Shown here: positions 16,427 to 24,856 of the stretch, piece by piece
How the letters are laid out: every line of letters begins with the position of its first letter
Numbering within the stretch: the first letter of the stretch is position 1
Assembly: GCF_018310695.1 (NCBI RefSeq)
Contig: NZ_JAGXCY010000004.1
Coordinates: 124,001 to 188,000, forward strand
DNA from: Paenibacillus sp. Marseille-Q4541
GTDB lineage: Bacteria; Bacillota; Bacilli; Paenibacillales; Paenibacillaceae
Direction of reading: 5' to 3'
Length of the DNA stretch: 64,000 bases
Notes under the pieces: model-generated
The model's database searches: none
Seen by the model: only the letters and a program-made list of their open reading frames with translations
What the model was told of the DNA's origin: nothing
Made by a program: the position numbers and the translations under genes

Positions 16427-18052
16427 CTATAACTTCACAGCAAAAGCTTCATAAGGATTCAGGATAAGATGTGCAAAATCAAAGGATTGGCGCTCATAAT
16501 TGCTAATGATTAATTCCCTTTTTTGACTTAGCTCCGGCAATCTCAGTTCTGCTTTTTCTTCTCCAATATTCGCAGCAACGGCCCAGGTCTCGCCTTCATA
16601 GTGACGTAAGTACACAAAGACCTGATCTGGGACATGTTCAACCTTTTCAAAATCTCCCCATACGACAATCGGGTTATCTCTTCTAAGCTGAATCAGCTTC
16701 TGGTAGCAATAAAAGATGGAATCTGGATTTGCGAGTTCCGCTTCCGCATTAATCTCCTGATAGTTCGGGTTTACATGGAGCCATGGCGTACCAAATGTAA
16801 AACCACCATGTTTCTCACGACTCCATTGCATCGGAGTTCTGGCATTATCTCTGCCTTTGGCATTAATAGAAGCAATGATTTCTTCCTTGCTATAACCACT
16901 GGCTAAACGCTCTTCGTACATATTTCTGCTTTCAATATCTTCAACTTGTTCAATATCCTGTACTGGATAGTTCGTCATCCCGATTTCTTCTCCCTGATAG
17001 ATGTATGGAGTGCCTTTCATAAGGTGCAACAGGATTGCGAACATCTTCGCACTTTGGACACGATACTCCTTATCATTGCCCCACCGCGATACGATTCTTG
17101 GCAAATCGTGGTTATTCCAGAACAGACTGTTCCACCCTTCGTTACCGAGTGCGGTCTGCCATTTGCTCAGTACCGTTTTTAGTTCACTCACATCCAGTGG
17201 TTTGAGGTCCCATTTCTCTTTTCCCGGCTGCTGATCGAGACCCACATGTTCAAACTGAAAAACCATCGACAGTTCGTTTCGTTTGGGATCAGAGTATAAT
17301 TTCGCAATCTCCGGTGTCGCGCCCCATGTTTCTCCGACCGTTAATACGTCATAGTTGCCAAACGTTTCGCGGTTCATTTCTTGCAGGTATTCATGTAATT
17401 TAGGACCGTTTCCCGTAATGCCCTCATCTGGAATTTTACCAACGAGATCAATAACATCCATTCGGAATCCGCCGACTCCTTTTTCTAGCCAGAAATTCAT
17501 CATGTCCCATACTTCTTGTCTAACCTGCGCATTCTCCCAATTCAGATCTGGCTGCTTTTTGCTGAAAAGATGCAAATAATACTGCCCACTTGGTTCGTCA
17601 TATTCCCAAGCCGATCCACTAAAAGTAGAACGAAGATTGTTAGGCTCTTTGCCATCCACTGGATCTCTCCACACATAATAGTCGCGGTAAGGATTGTCTT
17701 TATTTTGACGAGATTCTATGAACCACTTATGCTCATCTGAAGTATGATTAACGACCAAATCCATTAGAATTTTAATTCCTCGTTGTTCCGCCTGCTCTAT
17801 AAGTTCATCCATATCATCCATGGACCCAAATTCAGTCATAATCGCCTGATAATCACTAATATCGTAACCGTTATCATCATTTGGTGATTGATACACTGGG
17901 CTAAGCCAAATTGCGGTAATGCCTAACTTCGCTAAATAATCCAAACGCTGAATAATACCTGGAATATCTCCTACCCCATCGTGATTACTGTCTTGAAAAC
18001 TGCGGGGATAAATCTGATAGATCACAGCCGTATGCCACCATTTTGATTCCAA
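16427..18052 (-). CDS. malL: GH13 alpha-glucosidase, oligo-1,6-glucosidase type
   Basis: About 541 residues, a normal length for GH13 subfamily 31. TTG 18052 is taken as start because AGGGAG lies 8 bases upstream; a GTG at 18061 touches that site. The family motifs are DLVVNHTSDEH (region I), GFRMDVID with the nucleophile Asp (residue 199), TVGETWG with the acid Glu (241) and WNNHDLPR with the third Asp (316). Val directly after the nucleophile is the residue known to favour alpha-1,6 bonds, so isomaltose-type substrates are likely. It is a cytoplasmic enzyme with no signal peptide. No sugar transporter is adjacent. The symbol follows Bacillus MalL and is tentative. Confidence 0.92.
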   Translation of the reverse strand: MESKWWHTAVIYQIYPRSFQDSNHDGVGDIPGIIQRLDYLAKLGITAIWLSPVYQSPNDDNGYDISDYQAIMTEFGSMDDMDELIEQAEQRGIKILMDLVVNHTSDEHKWFIESRQNKDNPYRDYYVWRDPVDGKEPNNLRSTFSGSAWEYDEPSGQYYLHLFSKKQPDLNWENAQVRQEVWDMMNFWLEKGVGGFRMDVIDLVGKIPDEGITGNGPKLHEYLQEMNRETFGNYDVLTVGETWGATPEIAKLYSDPKRNELSMVFQFEHVGLDQQPGKEKWDLKPLDVSELKTVLSKWQTALGNEGWNSLFWNNHDLPRIVSRWGNDKEYRVQSAKMFAILLHLMKGTPYIYQGEEIGMTNYPVQDIEQVEDIESRNMYEERLASGYSKEEIIASINAKGRDNARTPMQWSREKHGGFTFGTPWLHVNPNYQEINAEAELANPDSIFYCYQKLIQLRRDNPIVVWGDFEKVEHVPDQVFVYLRHYEGETWAVAANIGEEKAELRLPELSQKRELIISNYERQSFDFAHLILNPYEAFAVKL

Positions 18053-18087
18053 ACTACTCACTCCCTAAAATGGAATAAACACAAGAA

Positions 18088-18099
18088 GTAAACGTTTAC
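18088..18099. promoter_or_regulatory. Perfect LacI-type operator before the alpha-glucosidase gene
   Basis: GTAAACGTTTAC is a perfect 12-bp palindrome, 36 bp upstream of the TTG start, well placed for repression. Confidence 0.8.
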
Positions 18100-18270
18100 G
18101 TAAATATGATAAATAAATGAGAAGAAATTAGAATGAAATGAATCCTTATCTTTCTTAAGACATTCGGACGTGTCCCCTTCTTGTATCCTTCCCATAACCG
18201 AAATGATATGTAATCAGGATCAAATAAGCAATTGTAAGACGAATCTATGTCTTAGAGAAAGTGGATTTGT

Positions 18271-18288
18271 TTAAACGTAAACGTTTAA
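18271..18288. promoter_or_regulatory. Second upstream LacI-type operator
   Basis: TTAAACGTAAACGTTTAA carries a GTAAACGTTTA core overlapping a second half site. It lies about 185 bp upstream of the operator at 18088, compatible with looping by a dimer of dimers. The rest of 18100-18350 shows no gene. Confidence 0.65.
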
Positions 18289-18351
18289 TTAATAATCGAA
18301 GTGTAAGTCTATTCATCATTTTTGTCAACGGTTACATTTATGAAGAAATAA

Positions 18352-18377
18352 AGGCGCTGTCCTAATGGACAACGCCT
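18352..18377 (-). terminator. Terminator after the YhcN/YlaJ lipoprotein gene
   Basis: On the minus strand AGGCGTTGTCC-ATTA-GGACAGCGCCT forms an 11-bp stem (one G-U pair) followed by TTTATTTCTT. Confidence 0.85.
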
Positions 18378-18461
18378 CTTATCTAAATCCCCATAAGTCT
18401 TTTTATGATATAAATCCATAATAGCTTAAGTTACTTCTCTCCCTGGTAGAAGGGGTTATGG

Positions 18462-19298
18462 TTATTTATGGTTTGTTGTTTCTTTCGTTGGGAAGATCCG
18501 GTCCATCATGATTTGGAACTCTCCTACGACACCGCTGATTGGTTTACCATTCGTCAGATCGGTTGCATATCCTTCAGCACGCTGTACGAAATCTGGGTTT
18601 GCTGAAACATATACATTTTTAATTTTCGGATCCATTTGTTTGATTTTTTTCGCGATTTTTTGTTTCATTTCATCTGTTACTTTTTCTTCAGCCAAGGTAT
18701 CGTTCATTTTGCTATACGTACCTGGTCCTTTTGTGCTCTTCATGCGAACGCTATTCGGGTTAAAAATCCCGCCTGCTCCGCGTGGACCATTCGCATTGTC
18801 TCCCACCATATTGCTTTGGGAATAGCTGTTTGAGCGAAGTCCTGGCGCAATACCGCTTGTAGTATAAGGAGCTCTTGTTCCTACATCATTGACACCAAGG
18901 CTTCCTAAATTTTGATTCATTTGATTACGGTTATGATGTCTTGTGCTTTGAGCTTGGACGCCCTCTTTGAGCGAAACCGCAACATAAGCGTTGTGATCAG
19001 TAAGAAGAACATGGGCTTTTCCCACTCCGTTCATTTCCGATACAGCCTTTGATAGTTGGTTGCTGGCGGAAAGGTTTGTTGTGCGGTGCACACTGGCTCT
19101 ATCTGGATTAATTCCATTCATGCCATAGTTGATTCCATAACGATCGGCACGGTTCATTTCCGTAGAATAATTACGGACACTTTTCGTCTTCACGCCATGG
19201 TCTGTAGTTGTTGTTCCACAACCTGTGAGGGCTGACATCATAAGAATTGCTGTTGATAAAGAAAGAGTAACGACTTTGGTTTTTCTCATTCCTGGCAT
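18462..19298 (-). CDS. YhcN/YlaJ-family sporulation lipoprotein
   Basis: The N-terminus is a lipoprotein signal: a basic start (MRKTKVV), hydrophobic core and lipobox LTGC with the lipidated Cys near residue 27. The middle is low-complexity and Asn/Gly-rich. The YhcN/YlaJ domain appears in two blocks: LSKAVSEMNGVGKAHVLLTDHNAYVAVSL at about 82-110 and DEMKQKIAKKIKQMDPKIKNVYVSANPDFVQR at about 210-242. Members are found in the forespore inner membrane and spore and help spore outgrowth in Bacillus. GGAGG lies 7 bases before the ATG. It is monocistronic. It supports the view that the host forms endospores. Confidence 0.92.
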   Translation of the reverse strand: MPGMRKTKVVTLSLSTAILMMSALTGCGTTTTDHGVKTKSVRNYSTEMNRADRYGINYGMNGINPDRASVHRTTNLSASNQLSKAVSEMNGVGKAHVLLTDHNAYVAVSLKEGVQAQSTRHHNRNQMNQNLGSLGVNDVGTRAPYTTSGIAPGLRSNSYSQSNMVGDNANGPRGAGGIFNPNSVRMKSTKGPGTYSKMNDTLAEEKVTDEMKQKIAKKIKQMDPKIKNVYVSANPDFVQRAEGYATDLTNGKPISGVVGEFQIMMDRIFPTKETTNHK

Positions 19299-19400
19299 GT
19301 TTCATCCTCCGCTTCAATTATAAGTTGTTATGGCACTTCGTTATCATGCGCGAAGCGCTTACCCCTTATGCTGAAAGGATTTGGAACATACCCATAGAAA

Positions 19401-19444
19401 AACCCGAAGATATGCCACTTCTGGAAAGTGACTGTCTTCGGGTT
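19401..19444 (-). terminator. Terminator of the Gld-type ABC operon
   Basis: AACCCGAAGA (19401-19410) pairs with TCTTCGGGTT (19435-19444), with an inner CACTT/AAGTG stem. A T-run follows on the minus strand, just past the DUF4340 gene. Confidence 0.85.
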
Positions 19445-19461
19445 AAAGTTTTAATCATGTT

Positions 19462-20421
19462 TTACTCATTTGTATCGCTTTTTGTTTCTTTTTCAGCAGC
19501 TGATTCATCCAATAAACCTTTGGCTGTGTCTAATACCTTATCCAGCGATTCTTCCGGAATGATATAAGCCAGCGAGGAATCCTGTCCTGTTTTTACATAG
19601 AACATACCTTGCTGTGAAGAATCTGTTAGCCCTTGATACACACGTGTCGTTCCGTCTTTAAGTTCGGCGGTCACAGTGAAAGAGATTTTACCTTGCGCTG
19701 GTTTTTGCAGCACTTGATCGGTAGCAATCGTCTTCAACTGATTCATCAGTGAATCCGCATCTGTAAGTTCCACACTTTTACCATTCAAGGTCCAAGCCGT
19801 AGTTTCTCCCTCTTGTTCCTCTTTACGTTTCAACACCCATGAAATATCGCTGCTTTCCCATTCGAGAGATACGAGCTGATCGTTATCCCACTCAAATGGA
19901 GTGGTGTCCATTAACTGCAGCGGGGATAAAAGAAGACTCGTTGCCGTAGTCTCGGAAATACTTACAACTTGCCCTCCCCCAATTTGGGCGTAAACATTAT
20001 CTCCGTTGGGAAGATTATTACCAAGTGCGAGCTGGACTGTCCCACCATCCTGCGTCGTAATTGTAATTCCTTTGTCCTCTGGAGATAGACCATATTTCTC
20101 AAGATCTGTCGGATTCTCTTCGACGACTGTAACCAAGTTCGCACTTGATATGGTGTTCAGCCATTCATCCACAGCATAGGTGTTAACAGGGTACGACTCA
20201 GGAGCAGTCATTACCCACTGACTATCCTGTTTCGTTAGCTCCGTAGTCTCATCACCATTCACAATTCGAAACTTGGTAATCGATGCGGAATCAATCACTT
20301 CGGTGCCCATCAGCTTTTCCGGTTCGTCAGCCTGTTCCTGAAAATAATTTTGGGAGTGAGCGAATGCCCACCCTCCGGCCAGCAAGACTAACAATACAAT
20401 CGTCGGAATAAACTTTTTCAT
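19462..20421 (-). CDS. DUF4340 exported/membrane-anchored protein of the Gld-type ABC operon
   Basis: The 319-residue protein starts at ATG 20421, which shares an ATGA with the stop of the GldG gene; a GTG at 20442 is an unlikely alternative. An N-terminal membrane anchor (IPTIVLLVLLAGGWAFAHS) is followed by repeated beta-rich DUF4340 modules (FRIVNGDETTELTKQDSQWVMTAP; WVLKRKEEQEGETTAWTLNGKSVELTDAD). In many bacteria this family follows an ABC-2 exporter and a GldG protein, as here. The biochemical role is unknown; it may contact the exported substrate or cell envelope outside the membrane. The C-terminus is acidic. Confidence 0.88.
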   Translation of the reverse strand: MKKFIPTIVLLVLLAGGWAFAHSQNYFQEQADEPEKLMGTEVIDSASITKFRIVNGDETTELTKQDSQWVMTAPESYPVNTYAVDEWLNTISSANLVTVVEENPTDLEKYGLSPEDKGITITTQDGGTVQLALGNNLPNGDNVYAQIGGGQVVSISETTATSLLLSPLQLMDTTPFEWDNDQLVSLEWESSDISWVLKRKEEQEGETTAWTLNGKSVELTDADSLMNQLKTIATDQVLQKPAQGKISFTVTAELKDGTTRVYQGLTDSSQQGMFYVKTGQDSSLAYIIPEESLDKVLDTAKGLLDESAAEKETKSDTNE

Positions 20422-21806
20422 TTCTTTCTGCGCCTCCACCATAAAATAATGCCAATGGCTACAAAAATAAGCGGCATTACTACCACAGCAACAAGGAAAA
20501 TTGCCGAGCCTTGAGACTGGGTTAAGTAAGCCAGCTCATAACCTGCCTGTTCTCTCGGGCGAATGGTTAAACCATTTTCTTTTTCGGCCAAATAATTGAT
20601 TGTATTCAGCGCAAAATCCTTGTTACCTCCACTCACAATTTCCGAATCTTGTAAAAAGGTGGTCGCTCCCAAAATAACGGCTTTGGGTTTGCCATCCGCT
20701 GTATCTACGGCATATCCGAGATCGACCGGTCCTTGGAGATCTTCAGCGGTATCATTATTCGTTTCATTCTCCAAAAGCGCTGTAATATTCGTTTCCCCAT
20801 AACTCGTATCTGAGGATTGTAGAATTGGAGTTACGGTCCACTTGTCTTGCTTCTCCGTGTTGAGTCCAAGGGATAAGCTGAAGACAGGCTGAAGATTGTT
20901 CTGAATTAATTTTTCAGTCACTGCATGTGATTCAAGTTCAGGCATGGACCATAAAGGGCCGTACGTCGTAGACTGCTCCTTATCCACCATGATGGCATGT
21001 TCATTTGTAACACCGTATTGTTTCATCAGCGTATCTATATTCTTCCACTGACTTGCCATCTCTTCATGAAAACCAAGAGTAAGCAGCAGCTTGCCTCCGT
21101 TACTCATATAGGTCTGAACCTGCGATAGCTCCGCATCGGTCAGATCTGCCTGTGGACCTAAAATAGCCAGGACATCTGTATCTTCAGGGACAGCAGTTCC
21201 TTCTGCAAGAGAGATTTCGCTTGTCTCGATGTTGCTCTGATTGAGTGAACTTTGCAGCGTCGTTGCTGCGGATAGTCCGAGTTCTCCATGCCCCGTTAAC
21301 ACCGCTACCTTGTGCTTTTCATCAGAAGAAAGTGACAATAGTGCCTGTGTTAACTTCTCTTCACCAGAAAACAAATAGGAACCTTCGCTTTCACCAGACG
21401 AGAATAAATCAATCATGGACACGATCTGCTGCTTGTCCTCTTGTAAAATCACGATAGAACTTGAAGTCAGACCGTATTGCTGGGCGAGTAGAGGTTCGGA
21501 TTCAAGATTGTATTTTTCCACTTTCAGCTTATTATTTAACTTACTGTATTCGTCAACCAAGTCTGTTACTTCCCGGTTTAACAACTCGTCGCTCGAACTG
21601 TTTACCGTAAACACCAATATCCGGGTATCTGCTTTTACGTCTTTAATCGCATCTTTCGTTTGTTCTGATAATGTATTTTGTTTCCCTGCTGTTAGATCAA
21701 GCTGAAATCCACCGAGTGAATTCATAAAGAAAGTGAACAGGATAAAAATACCGATGACAGCGACTGAAATTACACCACTATTCGTATGATTGAGCCATTT
21801 TTTCAT
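20418..21806 (-). CDS. GldG-like auxiliary protein of an ABC transporter
   Basis: About 462 residues from ATG 21806 with GGAGG 7 bases upstream; that site overlaps the end of the permease gene. There is an N-terminal membrane segment (SVAVIGIFILFTFFMNSLG), a large extracytoplasmic GldG/ABC_transp_aux domain (YSKLNNKLKVEKYNLESEP; HKVAVLTGHGELGL; GGKLLLTLGF), and a C-terminal membrane helix (FLVAVVVMPLIFVAIGIILWW) with a basic tail. GldG works with the GldA/GldF ATPase and permease; in Bacteroidetes the trio is needed for gliding, in Firmicutes the substrate is unknown. Confidence 0.9.
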   Translation of the reverse strand: MKKWLNHTNSGVISVAVIGIFILFTFFMNSLGGFQLDLTAGKQNTLSEQTKDAIKDVKADTRILVFTVNSSSDELLNREVTDLVDEYSKLNNKLKVEKYNLESEPLLAQQYGLTSSSIVILQEDKQQIVSMIDLFSSGESEGSYLFSGEEKLTQALLSLSSDEKHKVAVLTGHGELGLSAATTLQSSLNQSNIETSEISLAEGTAVPEDTDVLAILGPQADLTDAELSQVQTYMSNGGKLLLTLGFHEEMASQWKNIDTLMKQYGVTNEHAIMVDKEQSTTYGPLWSMPELESHAVTEKLIQNNLQPVFSLSLGLNTEKQDKWTVTPILQSSDTSYGETNITALLENETNNDTAEDLQGPVDLGYAVDTADGKPKAVILGATTFLQDSEIVSGGNKDFALNTINYLAEKENGLTIRPREQAGYELAYLTQSQGSAIFLVAVVVMPLIFVAIGIILWWRRRKK

Positions 21807-21810
21807 TTTC

Positions 21811-22524
21811 TTACCTCCACCGTTTCCGCTCAATGCCCTGAATACTGAGCGTCAGGAAAACACCGGCTAATGTAAGATAGAAAATCACATCAGGCCCACT
21901 TATAACGCCCTTCGTGAAATTCATGAATCGATTAGATAAGGAAAAGGGCTCAAGCCAAGCGGTTATGGCACTGTCGCTTCCTGTAAAAGAGTCCATCATC
22001 CACAGTACAAACAAAATAATGAATCCAGCTACTGCGGATACCATCTGATGTTGAGATAAAGAGGAGGCAAATAACCCAATCGCCATCATGGATGCCCCAA
22101 GTAAAAACAAGCCTAAAGCAGATAACCAAACGGTCGTTTCATTAATATCACCATAGAGGGACATAATGAGCGGATAGGTTAAACTGCATAGGATGAGAAG
22201 CAGTAAAATGACTAAAGACGCTAGATACTTCCCAAACACAATTTCGGTTACACTCGTTGGTGACGTCATTAAGAGCTCGTCTGTACCTTGCTTGAACTCT
22301 TCTGCAATCAGACGCATGGTCAGCAGAGGTACAATGTAGATGAGTAATGAAAGGGTATCTCCCAGGACAAGCCTATAATCCACTATACTGGGCTGATAGT
22401 AGACGAAACTCATAAAGAACAAAAAGCTCGACAACAATACATAAACCGCAAAGGCAAAATACGTGGTCGGAGCAAGAAAATAGGATTGAAGTTCTTTATA
22501 GAAAATGGCCATCATCCGTTTCAC
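21811..22524 (-). CDS. ABC-2 type permease, GldF-like
   Basis: The 237-residue membrane protein starts at GTG 22524, overlapping the ATPase stop (GTGA). It has six membrane segments, for example TTYFAFAVYVLLSSFLFFMSF, SLLIYIVPLLTMRLIA and FIILFVLWMMDSF. The EEFKQGTDELLMTSPTSVTEIVFGKYLA segment is the ABC-2 coupling helix region typical of GldF/NosY-like permeases. It forms the membrane pore with the ATPase encoded upstream in the same operon. Confidence 0.92.
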   Translation of the reverse strand: MKRMMAIFYKELQSYFLAPTTYFAFAVYVLLSSFLFFMSFVYYQPSIVDYRLVLGDTLSLLIYIVPLLTMRLIAEEFKQGTDELLMTSPTSVTEIVFGKYLASLVILLLLILCSLTYPLIMSLYGDINETTVWLSALGLFLLGASMMAIGLFASSLSQHQMVSAVAGFIILFVLWMMDSFTGSDSAITAWLEPFSLSNRFMNFTKGVISGPDVIFYLTLAGVFLTLSIQGIERKRWR

Positions 22525-23561
22525 TTCTGCTCGCTCCCTTCTTCTAACGCTTCTGGTGATTTCGCATCTGTTGAATCTAATGCTACGACTTCCTTAGGAA
22601 GTTCTACGGAACTTTCTTTTTCGGACATCGTTAGCTTTTGGAATACTTCTTCTAAGGATTGGTCCTGTTTTTTCATTTCCAGGATAGGAATATTCTCTGA
22701 AGCAAGCTTGTTAAAAAGAGCCTCTCTATAGTCATATCGGGAAGGTGTAGTAAATTCCAGCTTCAGCGTTCCGTCCGATTCATTTTGTAAACCTAGCGAA
22801 ATGGGGTGCTCCTGAGTATTTCCCCATGAGGTAAGGATCGGCAGTACATGATCAGCTTCTCCTTTTACCGTAACTTGAACTTGGAAAGAATTCTCCATTG
22901 AACTTCCAATCGAAGCAGGCGCTCCATCAAGCACAAGTTCTCCCTGATTAATAATTAGAACCCGATTGCATAAGGTACTTACTTCGGGCAAGATATGTGT
23001 ACTTAACAATACGGTATGATTTTCTCCTAATTCTTTAATTAAATCTCTAATTTCCATAATCTGATTGGGATCAAGTCCGGACGTTGGTTCATCAAGAATT
23101 AATAAATCCGGCTTGTGGATAATGGCGCCTGCCAGGCCCGTCCGCTGTTTATATCCTTTCGATAAGCTCCGTATCATCTGATGTTCTCGTCCAATAAGTC
23201 CGAGCCTGCTTACCATTTCATCGACTCTTTTTTTCTGCTCTCTTGCTGGCACATCTCGCAATTTCGCTACAAATTTTAAGTAAGACAGGACCGACATGTC
23301 AGGATATAACGGCGGAGTCTCCGGCAAATATCCGATGCGAGAACGAACTTTCCTCCCCTGCTCATGAACAGACATTCCATCCAAAAGTATTTTGCCTTCG
23401 GTCGGGCGTAAATAGCCTGTAATCATTCGCATGGTTGTCGTTTTCCCCGCTCCGTTTGGGCCCAGAAAACCAACGATCTCTCCGCGTTCCATAGAAAAAT
23501 CCAAGTTCTGAACGCCTCTTTGGCCGTTGTAAGTTTTGCTTACATGATCTAACTTCAGCAA
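22521..23561 (-). CDS. ABC transporter ATPase, GldA-like
   Basis: The 346-residue ATPase starts at TTG 23561 after AAGGATG. Motifs in order: Walker A GPNGAGKTTT at about 34-43, Q-loop region YLPETPPLYP, signature LSKGYKQR, Walker B LLILDEP and the H-loop STHILPE. The C-terminal 110 residues are an acidic extension (LTMSEKESSVELPKEV...EEGSEQK) beyond the usual domain. It powers the exporter built from the next three genes; their order ATPase-permease-GldG-DUF4340 is typical. The promoter should lie in the 200-bp gap to the divergent glycosyltransferase gene. Confidence 0.94.
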   Translation of the reverse strand: MLKLDHVSKTYNGQRGVQNLDFSMERGEIVGFLGPNGAGKTTTMRMITGYLRPTEGKILLDGMSVHEQGRKVRSRIGYLPETPPLYPDMSVLSYLKFVAKLRDVPAREQKKRVDEMVSRLGLIGREHQMIRSLSKGYKQRTGLAGAIIHKPDLLILDEPTSGLDPNQIMEIRDLIKELGENHTVLLSTHILPEVSTLCNRVLIINQGELVLDGAPASIGSSMENSFQVQVTVKGEADHVLPILTSWGNTQEHPISLGLQNESDGTLKLEFTTPSRYDYREALFNKLASENIPILEMKKQDQSLEEVFQKLTMSEKESSVELPKEVVALDSTDAKSPEALEEGSEQK

Positions 23562-23765
23562 AAGACTTCATCCTTTCTGCTTTCTCTTCTCCGTTCATTG
23601 ACGGTTATTCCCAGCATATCCTTGTAACAATAAACGATTCTTAAATGAAGGTAAAAGAATCCTTAAAATATTGTGTCTAAACTGTGAACTACTGTCCACC
23701 CACCCACACCGCTCATCCGTGTTATACGTACCTTATCGTATAAGAATTAACGGGAGGGGTATGTC

Positions 23766-24836
23766 TTGAAAGTACTTTTCACCTTTTTTATTGCGAGCGG
23801 TGGTGTAGAGACGTTGAATCGACTACGTTGTGCAGCCTTAAACAATCATGGCATCGAAGCCCATACCTTATATCTCATGCCTGGGACCGGCCTTCAGAAC
23901 AATACGGGTACGGTATTCACAACTTCCGATAATGAGGAGATCAGGCTCCTTTTGGAACAACAACAATACGATGCCGTCATCTCCACCTCAGACATCAATA
24001 TGTTAGAACGGCTTCGCGTTTTTCTTCATTACAAAGGAAAAATCATCTTTGAAGCACAGGGCCTCGGCACAAGAGAAGCAGCGGTTGAAACGATCGAAAT
24101 GGCAATCCCCTACCTGCAAGCTTATGCAGATGCGGTTCTAATTCCTCCAACATTACATTTGCATCAGCTTTTTATGGACATGTGCCCCTTTATGCATCGC
24201 TTTATTATTACGGGAATGCTCGATACAACAAGTTTTGCCCCGCTCGAAACGGATATTCCTCCCTATCCAGCTTTAATTTGGGTTGGGCGTCTTGAATACA
24301 ACAAAAATTGGCGGGAGTTTCTCAACATTGGACACCGTATTATTCAGGAAAAACCGGACACGAAATTATGGTTTTTTCATGATCCCACGCTTGCGGTTAC
24401 AGCGGATGAGCAACAGTTTTACGAAACTTTAAAAATACTCGATCTGGAGGACAAAATCGGTATTTTCAGCAACATTCCCAATTCCAAAATGCCGATGTAC
24501 TACTCCATGGTTGCCAGGTCCGGTGGTGTCATGATCTCTACGTCCATTATGGAAGGATTCGGATACGCTGTAGCCGAGGCTATTAGTTGTGGATGCCCCG
24601 TTGTAAGTACTGATTCGGATGGGGTGAGAGCATTTATCACACATAACCAGACTGGTAAATTTTATCCGCTCGGTCAGGTGGAGCAAGCAGCCTACGAAGC
24701 ACTAGAACTCATGAATAATAAAACGCTAAGGACACAGATTCAGAAGGCAGGCCGTGAGCATCTTGTGTCCCATTTTTCCCCGGGTGCTTACGCCCATTCT
24801 TTCCGTCAGATGATGAACGCCTTGGCTATTTTCTAG
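23766..24836 (+). CDS. GT4 family glycosyltransferase
   Basis: The 356-residue protein starts at TTG 23766, six bases after GGGAGGGG (the ATG just upstream meets a stop at once). It has GT-B fold features: an N-terminal Rossmann part opening VLFTFFIASGGVETLNR and a C-terminal donor domain with ALIWVGRLEYNKNWREF and the E-x7-E element SIMEGFGYAVAEAIS. No membrane segment is seen. It is paired with the next GT4 gene, 20 bases downstream; the pair probably builds a surface glycan. Acceptor and donor are unknown. Confidence 0.9.
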   Translation: MKVLFTFFIASGGVETLNRLRCAALNNHGIEAHTLYLMPGTGLQNNTGTVFTTSDNEEIRLLLEQQQYDAVISTSDINMLERLRVFLHYKGKIIFEAQGLGTREAAVETIEMAIPYLQAYADAVLIPPTLHLHQLFMDMCPFMHRFIITGMLDTTSFAPLETDIPPYPALIWVGRLEYNKNWREFLNIGHRIIQEKPDTKLWFFHDPTLAVTADEQQFYETLKILDLEDKIGIFSNIPNSKMPMYYSMVARSGGVMISTSIMEGFGYAVAEAISCGCPVVSTDSDGVRAFITHNQTGKFYPLGQVEQAAYEALELMNNKTLRTQIQKAGREHLVSHFSPGAYAHSFRQMMNALAIF

Positions 24837-24856
24837 AAAAAAGGAGAAATGCCTTT

